From contig CANDHX010000013.1 of assembly GCA_947384645.1 (NCBI GenBank), forward strand, positions 1 through 14,162: a stretch of DNA of 14,162 nucleotides, in the 5' to 3' direction. Under the pieces are notes generated by a model. The model saw nothing but the letters and a program-made list of their open reading frames with translations, did no database searches and was not told the DNA's origin. The position numbers were made by a program, and so were the translations under genes. Source of the DNA: an uncultured Mycoplasmatota bacterium. Its GTDB lineage: Bacteria > Bacillota_I > Bacilli_A > RF39 > UBA660. Below, one piece after another: positions 6,540 to 13,324 of the stretch (positions within the stretch are counted from its first letter, which is position 1; each line of letters opens with the position of its first letter).

Positions 6540-7460
6540 TTAACTCATTACCTGTCCACCATTATTGTGAATCACTTGACCAGTCACATAAGATGAATCG
6601 TCGGATGCTAGGAAAACGAATGTCGGTGCTAATTCATAAGGCATCGCTCCTCTTGCCATGGCTGCCTCTGCTCCAAGAGTCGGAATTTTTTCCTTTTGCC
6701 AACATCCGGGTTGCAGAGGTGTCCAATAAAAACCTGGTGCTATGGCATTAACTCTTATATTTTTTAAAGCCAGATTTCTTGCTAAAGCTCTCGTAAATCC
6801 GACGATAGCACCCTTAGTAGCGACGTAATCTATCAACTGTGGATCTCCATAGAAGGCAGTAACTGAACTTAAATTTATGATCGATGCTCCAGGCTTTAAA
6901 AAAGGTAAAACTTCCTTGGTTAAGTAATACATTCCATATACATTTACTTTCATAGTCCAGTCGAATTGTTCCATAGAGACATCTTCTAGACTATCTTGTT
7001 GATATTGAACGCCAGCGTTATTTACTAAAACATCGATCTTTCCAAATCTTTCAATAGTTTTTTTAACTATTTCTTTAGAAAATTCAGGGATAGTAATATC
7101 GCCAGGCAGTAAAATACATTCTCCTCCTAAATTTTCAATATATTTTTTTGTAAATTCGGCATCTTCATGTTCGTTATAATAAGGTATAACTACCTTTGCT
7201 CCTTCTTTTACAAAAGCAATTGCAGCAGCTCTTCCTAAACCACTATCTGCACCGGTAATTATTGCCACCTTATCCTTTAGCTTGCCACTTCCCTTATAAT
7301 TTTCATCATCAAAAATTGGCAAGGGATTCATTAAGTACTCTAATCCCGGTTGACCTTCTTGGGATTGTTCTGGTGCTAAAATTTCATACTCTTTTATTTG
7401 TAATCCGATGCCATTCAAAAACTTATAGTACTCATTCCCAAAATTATAATCTATTTTCAT
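6540..7460 (-). CDS. General-stress-type SDR family oxidoreductase
   Basis: 306 residues. I start it at the ATG at 7460 (MKIDYNF) rather than 7475, because the only good ribosome binding site, GAGGAGTG, lies between the two ATGs. It is an NAD(P)-dependent short-chain dehydrogenase/reductase. The N-terminal extension carries GQPGLEYLMNPLP, typical of the Bacillus YhdF/YhxC-type SDRs annotated as glucose/ribitol dehydrogenase homologues. The cofactor motif is TGADSGLG (69-76), NNAG is at 147-150, and the catalytic set is Ser199, Tyr212 and Lys216. The C-terminus has DDSSYVTGQVIHNNGGQ. The substrate cannot be told from sequence. It is transcribed divergently from ku through a 97-nt shared region. 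Confidence 0.93.
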   Translation of the reverse strand: MKIDYNFGNEYYKFLNGIGLQIKEYEILAPEQSQEGQPGLEYLMNPLPIFDDENYKGSGKLKDKVAIITGADSGLGRAAAIAFVKEGAKVVIPYYNEHEDAEFTKKYIENLGGECILLPGDITIPEFSKEIVKKTIERFGKIDVLVNNAGVQYQQDSLEDVSMEQFDWTMKVNVYGMYYLTKEVLPFLKPGASIINLSSVTAFYGDPQLIDYVATKGAIVGFTRALARNLALKNIRVNAIAPGFYWTPLQPGCWQKEKIPTLGAEAAMARGAMPYELAPTFVFLASDDSSYVTGQVIHNNGGQVMS

Positions 7461-7496
7461 AAGTTCACTCCTCATTTATATGTTATGAAATAAATT

Positions 7497-7512
7497 TTAA
7501 GATGTTAAGATG
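7497..7512 (+). repeat. Tandem TTAAGATG x2 in the SDR/ku intergenic region
   Basis: Two perfect back-to-back copies of TTAAGATG in the 97-nt region between the divergent SDR and ku starts. It could be an operator or part of the ku -35 region, or chance in AT-rich DNA. Confidence 0.4.
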
Positions 7513-7526
7513 TATAAAAAAAATAT

Positions 7527-7554
7527 ATTATACCCATTAAATATATGGTGATAA
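7527..7554 (-). promoter_or_regulatory. Candidate SDR promoter overlapping the ku ribosome binding site
   Basis: On the minus strand TTATCA (7554-7549), 16 nt spacer, TATAAT (7532-7527). Its -35 lies on the ku ribosome binding site GGTGAT (7547-7552). Leftward and rightward initiation would therefore compete. On the plus strand TATTAT (7526-7531) could be the ku -10, but no good -35 was seen. Confidence 0.45.
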
Positions 7555-7557
7555 TTA

Positions 7558-8301
7558 ATGGCAAAATTGAATAGTACAATCTCATTTGGACTCGTAAATA
7601 TTCCCGTTACTTATAGTCCTGTTATTAAAAATAATGATACTTCATTTAATCAACTCCACAAAAAATGCTTACATAGAGTGAAGTACCAAAAATATTGCGA
7701 ACATTGCAAAAAGGTACTCAAGGAAACCGATATCATAAAAGGGTTCGAATATGAAAAAGACGAATATGTGACGTTTACTAAAGAGGAACTGGCAAATATG
7801 CAAATAGACGCAAAAGGAAACATCGAAATAATTTCATTTGTAAATGAAAATGAAATAGCTCCTTATTATTATGAAAAAAGTTATATATTAGGTACACCTA
7901 AAAAATCAAAAGCTTATTCTTTATTTTTAGAAGTATTAAAGAAGACCAAAAAAGTAGCTGTCGCTAAAACGGCTCTAAGTAGCAAGTTCTATTATTGTCT
8001 TCTTAAATTTTATGAGGGAAACATTTTGATGTCTACGATTTACTTTGAAGAGGAGATCAATATTCCAGAGCCTGCAATAAAAACTACTTTTACAAAAAAA
8101 GAGTATGATTTAGCCCTACAACTCGTTACCCAATTATCGAGCCATTTTGAGCCTTCGATATACGAAGATGATTACCAAATAGAAATTAAAAAAGCAATCG
8201 ATAAAAAAATTGATGGTCGTCCTCTTACTAAAAAAACGCCTAAGAAAAAAGAATCTATGAAAGACCTAGTAAGTTCTCTTCAAAAAAGTTTAGGAGCATA
8301 A
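7558..8301 (+). CDS. ku: Ku homodimer, NHEJ DNA-end binding protein
   Basis: A 247-residue bacterial Ku, the homodimeric ring that loads on DNA double-strand ends and recruits LigD. It starts MAKLNSTISFGLVNIPV, as Ku proteins do (iSFGLvniPVkly). LHKKC (Cys37) then YCEHCKK (Cys47, Cys50) lie in the usual N-terminal segment. The central beta-barrel core contains KVAVAKTAL and YYCLLKFYEGNILMSTIYFEEEI. The C-terminus is short and Lys-rich (KKIDGRPLTKKTPKKKES) and ends in a helix, the region used for LigD contact and DNA threading. It is slightly shorter than many Ku proteins. The ribosome binding site is GGTGAT, five bases before the ATG. It is first of three end-joining genes, and the ligase starts two bases after its stop. 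Confidence 0.96.
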   Translation: MAKLNSTISFGLVNIPVTYSPVIKNNDTSFNQLHKKCLHRVKYQKYCEHCKKVLKETDIIKGFEYEKDEYVTFTKEELANMQIDAKGNIEIISFVNENEIAPYYYEKSYILGTPKKSKAYSLFLEVLKKTKKVAVAKTALSSKFYYCLLKFYEGNILMSTIYFEEEINIPEPAIKTTFTKKEYDLALQLVTQLSSHFEPSIYEDDYQIEIKKAIDKKIDGRPLTKKTPKKKESMKDLVSSLQKSLGA

Positions 8302-8303
8302 TT

Positions 8304-9184
8304 ATGAAATTTAAAAAGCCCTTTAAACCTATGTTGCTTCACGAAATATCAAAACCGTTTGATGATGAAAACTATATTTTTGAACTTAATTTGACGGCTA
8401 CAGAGCAACTATTCATACGGGAAAAAATATCTTTAAAATATATAGTCGTAACTTGGAAGATTTAACACCTATATATGGAGAATTAAAAGAAATTCAAAAC
8501 ATTTTTAAAAATGATGTAATACTAGACGGAGAAATAGTCGCCTTCGAAAACGGTTTGCCTTCTTTTTCACTCTTACAAAGTAGAAGCCACATAAAAGATA
8601 AAAAGAAAATCGAAGCCTATACTTCGCAAATACCGGTTTGCTTTGTCTGTTTTGACATTCTCTATTTAAATAAAGATTTGAGTACATTACCTCTCATAGA
8701 AAGAAAAAAGATACTATCCCATTTCGACGATACAGACACCTTTATTAAATCAACCTATATTAAAGAAAACGGTATAGAATTATTTGAAAAGATTAAAAAG
8801 AAAGATCTAGAAGGAATAGTAGCAAAAAAAATCGATAGCATTTATGAACCAGACCACAGAACACATAACTGGATAAAAATTAAAAATCTAAAATCGGGTT
8901 CTTTTTACGTCGGAGGATACTCACTAAACAAAGTAAATGCTTCGGTTTACTTAGGAGAATACAAAGAAAAAAAATTTTTTTATATAGGTAAAGTTTCTGT
9001 CCCCCAAAATAAGCCTTTTTATAAAGAATTACAAGATGCTGCAAAACTGAAAACATCGCCATTCCAAGATAAAATCATAAAAGATGCTACATATTTAAAG
9101 CCAACTTTAAAAATAAAAGTCAAATATTTAGAGAAAACCCGAAGTGGTTCCTTGAGACAGCCTATTTTTATAAGTAAAGGTTGA
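8304..9184 (+). pseudogene. ATP-dependent DNA ligase (LigD ligase-domain type), frameshifted at motif I
   Basis: The ATG at 8304 follows AGGAG (8292-8296), but its frame stops at 8463 after 53 codons. From 8390 the -1 frame reads on as a ligase to TGA at 9184. Restoring one A in CTTAATTTGAC (8385-8395) gives KFDGYR, motif I with the AMP-accepting Lys at residue 29, and a 293-residue protein. Later motifs are intact: DGEIVAF (Glu77), EGIVAKK (Glu170), NWIKIKN (Lys192, Lys194), then an OB fold ending LRQPIF (motif VI). This is the length of a stand-alone NHEJ ligase or LigD ligase domain. The surrounding motifs show no decay, so a sequencing or assembly deletion is likely. A restart at TTG 8453 would lack the catalytic Lys. 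Confidence 0.9.
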
Positions 9185-9188
9185 ATAA

Positions 9189-9207
9189 TTGCTTTTAAAC
9201 AAAGCAA
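9189..9207 (+). other. Intercistronic inverted repeat between ligase and ligD
   Basis: TTGCTTT (9189-9195) pairs perfectly with AAAGCAA (9201-9207) around TAAAC. No T-run follows on either strand, so it is not a classic terminator. It may affect RNA stability or the relative expression of the last operon gene. Confidence 0.4.
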
Positions 9208-9230
9208 AATAATAGTGATGAGGTGTAACT

Positions 9231-10646
9231 ATGGCTAGTTTAAAAATATATAACAGCAAAAGGAATTTTTCTAAGACGCATGAACCTAAAGGAGTAAAAG
9301 CAAAACCCATTAAAAAGCTTCGTTTTGTCGTTCAACATCATAAAGCTAGACGTGACCATTATGACTTGAGATTAGAGCTCGAGGGAGTTTTGCTTAGCTG
9401 GGCCGTTCCCAAAGGCCCTTCTTATGATACGAGCGTTAAAAGATTAGCTGTAGAAGTCGAAAACCATCCTTTATCCTATAGAAACTTTGAAGGAACAATT
9501 CCTAAAGGCCAATATGGTGGAGGAACCGTTCAACTTTGGGATAAAGGGTTCTGGATACCTAAAGGTAATCCAAAAGAAAGTTTAAAAAAAGGAAATCTAA
9601 AATTCGAACTCCGAGGAAGTAGATTAAAAGGTAAATGGGCTTTAGTTCATTACAAGGATGACAATTGGCTATTGATAAAAGAATTAGACTCTTCTAATCT
9701 TTTTAATGATATTACTAAAATAAATACTAGCATTAAAACGGGAAGGACAATGGAAGAAATAGAAAAAAACCTCGTTAAGAAAAAAGTAAAGAATTCCAAA
9801 AAGGAAAACATCGTAGAAGGCATCACGATTTCAAATCCCCAAAAAATCATCTATAATAAAGAAAAAATCTCTAAAATGGACATCGCTTATTACTATCAAA
9901 AGGTTTCTAAAAGAATGCTTCCTCTATTAAAAAATCGCATAATAAGTACAGTTCGCTCGCCACTTGGTACGAATAATGAGTGTTTCTTTAAAAAACACTT
10001 CGAAAACGACTCGGCATTCTTAGGTCAAATAGATATACCGAAAAAAAATGGTAAAAAAGAAGATTATTACTATATAAAAGATACTAAAGGCATCATAGAA
10101 GAAGTTCAAATGAATGGTTATGAATTTCACGTTTGTGGAAGTAAAGTCGATAACTTAGACCACCCCAATGTGTTGGTGTTCGATTTAGACCCCGATGAAA
10201 AGATGGACATCTCTAAAATAAGAGAAGGCGTTCGAGACTTAAAAAGTGTTTTAGATGAATTTAAAGTAAAGAGTTTTTTAAAAACTAGTGGTGGTAAAGG
10301 CTACCATGTCGTAGTTCCTATCAAAAAAATTAAAAATTGGGAAGAATTTAGAAATACAGCTCAAAATATAGCTAAACTTATGGAGAATAGGTGGCCAAAT
10401 AAATATGTCAGTAATATGAGAAAGGATAAAAGAAAAGGTAAAATCTTCATAGATTGGATTAGAAATACCAAAGGTGCAACTAGTGTAGCCCCCTACTCTT
10501 TAAGAACAAGACGCCTTGCAAGAGTGTCGATGCCGATAAAATGGAGCGAACTCGATAAAGTTAAACCGGACGACATTACTATGGAAGAAGCCATTAAAAG
10601 ATTGAAAAGAAAAGACCCCTGGGAAGGCTTTAATAAATTGTGCTAA
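9231..10646 (+). CDS. ligD: LigD with phosphoesterase and polymerase domains, no ligase domain
   Basis: 471 residues, with AGGTG five bases before the ATG. The N-terminal 3'-phosphoesterase domain (about 5-155) has FVVQHHKARRDHYDLRLE with His37, His43, Asp45 and Arg47, then ENHPLSY (His79, Tyr83) and FEGTIPKGQYGGGTV. This domain trims 3'-phosphate and ribonucleotide ends. After a Lys-rich linker (about 165-195) comes the AEP-type polymerase domain. Its catalytic residues are FDLD (Asp318, Asp320), SGGKGYHV (Ser353 to His359) and FIDWIRN (Asp408); GATSVAPYS and RVSMPIKW follow. It fills and adds nucleotides at broken ends. LigD proteins usually include the ligase; here the neighbouring gene supplies it. 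The order PE-Pol matches the P. aeruginosa PE-Lig-Pol layout with the ligase removed, whereas Bacillus LigD is Lig-Pol without PE. Confidence 0.96.
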   Translation: MASLKIYNSKRNFSKTHEPKGVKAKPIKKLRFVVQHHKARRDHYDLRLELEGVLLSWAVPKGPSYDTSVKRLAVEVENHPLSYRNFEGTIPKGQYGGGTVQLWDKGFWIPKGNPKESLKKGNLKFELRGSRLKGKWALVHYKDDNWLLIKELDSSNLFNDITKINTSIKTGRTMEEIEKNLVKKKVKNSKKENIVEGITISNPQKIIYNKEKISKMDIAYYYQKVSKRMLPLLKNRIISTVRSPLGTNNECFFKKHFENDSAFLGQIDIPKKNGKKEDYYYIKDTKGIIEEVQMNGYEFHVCGSKVDNLDHPNVLVFDLDPDEKMDISKIREGVRDLKSVLDEFKVKSFLKTSGGKGYHVVVPIKKIKNWEEFRNTAQNIAKLMENRWPNKYVSNMRKDKRKGKIFIDWIRNTKGATSVAPYSLRTRRLARVSMPIKWSELDKVKPDDITMEEAIKRLKRKDPWEGFNKLC

Positions 10647-10672
10647 TATAAGTGCACTTTTTTTAAATTAAA

Positions 10673-10681
10673 TGATATAAT
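10673..10681 (+). promoter_or_regulatory. Extended -10 promoter of the NUDIX gene
   Basis: TGATATAAT: perfect TATAAT (10676-10681) preceded by TGA, 21 bases before the ATG. The -35 position (TGCACT, 10653-10658) is weak and lies in the palindrome AAGTGCACTT just after ligD, so this gene can be expressed apart from the NHEJ operon. Confidence 0.6.
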
Positions 10682-10701
10682 TACATCGAGGTGTAAAAAA
10701 C

Positions 10702-11322
10702 ATGGAGTATTTAGATTATTACGACGAAGAAGGAAATTATTTAGGATTTAAAACTCGTGACGAAGTTCACAAAGAGGGTCTATGGCACAATACTGTCCAC
10801 AACTGGCTTTATACTAAGACTGGCAAAATAGTATTCCAAATAAGGCATTCATCTAATAAATTCTATACTACATCTAGTGGCCACGTCGACAAAGGAGAAA
10901 CGGTTGAAGAAGCGTTTAGTCGTGAGACGAAAGAAGAAATAGGTGTCGATATGAATAGCAAAGACGCCAAACTAATTGGCGTCAAAACTTGGATTATGGA
11001 CAAAGTTAAAGACGGTATCTTAATAAAAGATAGAGCAAAAGCTCACGTATTCATCGCTCCTTTTGATGAGGAAAGAGAAGACTTTGTATTCGATATAAAT
11101 GAAGTGAACGGAGTTGTTTATGTCGATGTTGAAGACACCCTCAAACTCTTTAAAGATGAATTACTAGAAATCCCCGCAACACTTATAACATTCGACGGCG
11201 GAAAAAATGTCAAAATAGAAAAGAATGTCACAAAAGACGACTTCCTTATTCAAGTAGGGGAAAACCAATTGGAAAAATACGGATACATTCTAGAAGCTGT
11301 TCAGAAAGAATTAGAAAATTAA
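10702..11322 (+). CDS. NUDIX hydrolase, IPP-isomerase-like subgroup
   Basis: A 206-residue NUDIX protein. The Nudix box runs from Gly60 (GHVDKGE) to Val82 (RETKEEIGV) and fits GX5EX7REUXEEXGU, with Glu75, Glu78 and Glu79 as metal ligands. The start (YYDEEGNYLGFKTRDEVHKEGLWHNTVHNWL) is the N-terminal part seen in Idi/YfcD-like Nudix proteins. These hydrolyse nucleoside diphosphate compounds or are of unknown substrate; true isopentenyl-diphosphate isomerase activity is not shown. The roughly 80 C-terminal residues are charged and not diagnostic. GAGGTG (10688-10693) is 8 nt before the ATG. It follows ligD on the same strand after 55 nt and has its own promoter. A strong terminator starts inside its stop codon. 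Confidence 0.9.
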   Translation: MEYLDYYDEEGNYLGFKTRDEVHKEGLWHNTVHNWLYTKTGKIVFQIRHSSNKFYTTSSGHVDKGETVEEAFSRETKEEIGVDMNSKDAKLIGVKTWIMDKVKDGILIKDRAKAHVFIAPFDEEREDFVFDINEVNGVVYVDVEDTLKLFKDELLEIPATLITFDGGKNVKIEKNVTKDDFLIQVGENQLEKYGYILEAVQKELEN

Positions 11323-11347
11323 AAAGACCTTTCGAAAAGTCTTTTTT
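11321..11347. terminator. Bidirectional terminator between convergent genes
   Basis: AAAAAGAC (11321-11328) pairs with GTCTTTTT (11339-11346) around a 10-nt loop. T-rich sequence lies on the exit side in both directions. It overlaps the stop codon of the NUDIX gene on the left and that of the small membrane protein gene on the right. Confidence 0.8.
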
Positions 11348-11522
11348 ATTTGTGATTTTTTTCTCTTAAACATAATCCTGAAAATATAACGCTAAATAAA
11401 GAAGGAACTACGGCATAACCAGCGTTAACTGTCCCATCGTTTACCAATACATAAAATGCACCAATGAAAGTTAAAACCATAAAAACCCACGTAAGAATTT
11501 TATAAACCTTTTCTCTTTTCAA
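11346..11522 (-). CDS. Small two-helix membrane protein, TTG start
   Basis: A 58-residue frame, read from the sequence on the minus strand. It begins MKREKVYKI (TTG at 11522 read as Met). It has one hydrophobic segment (about 9-27, LTWVFMVLTFIGAFYVLV), a short loop (NDGTVNAGY), a second hydrophobic segment (about 37-52, AVVPSLFSVIFSGLCL) and a charged end (REKNHK). That is two transmembrane helices with a hairpin topology. GAGGAA, overlapping the stop of the upstream gene, is its ribosome binding site, though the spacing of about 11 is long. It lies 15 nt downstream of the 11538-12989 gene and is probably translated from the same mRNA. No other start codon fits, since the frame is closed by a TGA just upstream. 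Its function is unknown. Confidence 0.7.
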   Translation of the reverse strand: MKREKVYKILTWVFMVLTFIGAFYVLVNDGTVNAGYAVVPSLFSVIFSGLCLREKNHK

Positions 11523-11537
11523 ACCTTTTACACTTCC

Positions 11538-12989
11538 TCAATCTTCCTTTGGTAGAACAGAAAATTTTTTCCTATCTTTTTTCTTTAGTTCATCTCTTAA
11601 TTCAGTACTAATACGATTTAACTTACCTAAAGTTTCTTCATCTCTATCTCTACCGATTACATCATCTAATCTAAGAACGCTGTTTATCATTTCTAAACAG
11701 ATTAAAGCCTCATCATATAATTTCCTATAAAAATAACTTGTTAACATGTCGACATACTCTTTAATATCGATTTTACATTCTCCATTGAGTATTTTCATAA
11801 TCATTTGCATAACTTTTATAAATGTGTTATCGCCTTCTTTTAATGCTAACATAATATGGCCTTTAATAAAGGTAAAATACTCATTCTTTTCCTTCTCTTT
11901 TAGATATTCACTTAAAAATTCTAATGCTCTTTCTACTTCATTATTTACGAGCCCTACATACATATTAGTCAAATTATTGGTACTCGTATACATTGCTGGT
12001 CTTATTCCTTCGCCGTATTTTTCGGGAGCCTCTGAAGTTTTTTTAGAAAATTTTTCTTTTAAATATGCGCTAAGTAACATAGCTAACAAAGAATATTGAC
12101 AATCCTTACTTTTTTTATTTTCAATTTCTAAAGCTTTTTCAAAATCACCACTCAATATAAACGACTCTTGTTTAGTTAGCCTTACATTTGAGACATCGAT
12201 TTTTTCTTCTGCTACCCCCAAAATCTTATAAACAGCATATAAAACCATCGTTTCTTCTGAACTCAAATATCTGTATTCTCTCTCTTCTTCTAAAAAATCT
12301 TCAATAGCTTTATAATCCGTTGCTTCAATAAAAGACTTTAATTTACTCTTTCTTAAATCGTTTAGTCTTGCAATCTTTTCTAATAGAACTTCAAAAATTT
12401 CTTTATCTTGACCAAATGAAAGATTATCATCTGAATAGAACATGAACATCAACATTGATATGTCAAAAAATTGGTTTATTCTAAGATTTCTAAATATTAC
12501 ATTTGAGTCTTTATCGAGATTTCTAAGAGTCATACTATACGATAATTCTCTTAATTTTTTAGGCATTCTTACTATGAAACTTAAAAAATACATATAAAGA
12601 TATATAACTTTTCTAGCATTTACATCATCTATATTTTTCATTTTATCATAGTATCCAATAGCTTCTTCGAATTTTTTCTCTAATATTGCGATTTTGAACA
12701 TCTCAAAATTTATTTTTGGATTTTCAGGGTCGATTTCATAATACTGTTTAAAATACCCATTGGCTATGGCTTTTTTACCTTTTTCTTGAAAATATTTTCC
12801 TTTTAAGAATAGAGCCTTAGGAGTATCGAATACATATTGTCCTCGCTTGCTATTAGATGCATATCCCAACTGTTTTATTTGTTTTATATAGTATTTTGAT
12901 ATGCCTAATTCTATCATATCCTTTGTCGTGATAGAATTATTTGGCATTATATAGTCAAATATTTTAAATATAGTTTTTTCAATTTCCAT
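11538..12989 (-). CDS. Helical-repeat protein with AbiEi-like winged-helix N-terminus
   Basis: A 483-residue cytosolic protein with no signal peptide. Residues about 18-54 (SITTKDMIELGISKYYIKQI, then KRGQYVF) resemble the winged helix of AbiEi-type antitoxins and related regulators, where the last strand ends in GxYv. From about 59 it is almost wholly alpha-helical with TPR-like pairs (KALFLKGKYFQEKGKKAIAN, then FEEAIGYYDKM and FEKALEIENK), and it ends in a Lys-rich charged tail. I do not recognise a named family. A TPR scaffold or regulator is the safest reading; the DNA-binding idea is inference. AGGAGGT (12997-13003) is 7 nt before the ATG, and the promoter is at 13035-13063. A two-helix membrane protein follows it. 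Confidence 0.75.
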   Translation of the reverse strand: MEIEKTIFKIFDYIMPNNSITTKDMIELGISKYYIKQIKQLGYASNSKRGQYVFDTPKALFLKGKYFQEKGKKAIANGYFKQYYEIDPENPKINFEMFKIAILEKKFEEAIGYYDKMKNIDDVNARKVIYLYMYFLSFIVRMPKKLRELSYSMTLRNLDKDSNVIFRNLRINQFFDISMLMFMFYSDDNLSFGQDKEIFEVLLEKIARLNDLRKSKLKSFIEATDYKAIEDFLEEEREYRYLSSEETMVLYAVYKILGVAEEKIDVSNVRLTKQESFILSGDFEKALEIENKKSKDCQYSLLAMLLSAYLKEKFSKKTSEAPEKYGEGIRPAMYTSTNNLTNMYVGLVNNEVERALEFLSEYLKEKEKNEYFTFIKGHIMLALKEGDNTFIKVMQMIMKILNGECKIDIKEYVDMLTSYFYRKLYDEALICLEMINSVLRLDDVIGRDRDEETLGKLNRISTELRDELKKKDRKKFSVLPKED

Positions 12990-13034
12990 AATTATAACCT
13001 CCTGAATAAAAAAACATATTGTGTTCTTAACCTT

Positions 13035-13063
13035 ATAATATATTAAAATAGAAAAGAAATCAA
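13035..13063 (-). promoter_or_regulatory. Promoter of the helical-repeat gene
   Basis: On the minus strand TTGATT (13063-13058), 17 nt spacer, TATTAT (13040-13035), 46 nt before the ATG at 12989. Confidence 0.6.
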
Positions 13064-13144
13064 GTTAAATATCGAGATATTATCAATTGATATATAGTCT
13101 ATTTTTTTATGTAATATAAGCATAATATTAAGGAGAAATGAGCT

Positions 13145-13276
13145 GTGGAAAAGTTTTATTTTGAAGAGCCAAAAATAAACAGAAAAAAAGACGCTTTATC
13201 ATATATTGACGAATTTTATCAATATAATTCTAAAATAAATAGTACTGGAGGACTAAAGTTATTTACACATTTTTAA
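13145..13276 (+). pseudogene. Truncated N-terminus of a GNAT-like acetyltransferase
   Basis: A 43-codon frame with a GTG start and AAGGAG (13130-13135) nine bases upstream. Its product (FYFEEPKINRKKDALSYIDEF, then SKINSTGGL) resembles the N-terminus of a group of Firmicutes GNAT N-acetyltransferases, in which FxFxxPxIxRKxxAxxYIxEF and NGxGGL precede the acetyl-CoA-binding domain. The match ends after GGL (about 13256), and a few unrelated codons lead to TAA. No later acetyltransferase motif appears in any frame up to 13324. It is most likely the leftover of a gene whose rest was deleted. A real 43-residue peptide cannot be excluded. An out-of-frame ATG at 13138 makes only eight codons. Confidence 0.6.
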
Positions 13277-13324
13277 CAATCCAAAAAATTTAAAAATCAT
13301 AGATAACTAAATTTCAATTATATT

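Noticed and set aside
8453..9184. Separate shorter ligase gene starting at TTG 8453
   Set aside because: It lacks the catalytic Lys of motif I, has no ribosome binding site, and the missing N-terminus is present upstream in another frame. Treated as one frameshifted gene.
10650..10664. AAGTGCACTT followed by T-run after ligD as a terminator
   Set aside because: The palindrome has no loop; only three base pairs could form around a TGCA loop. Too weak to call.
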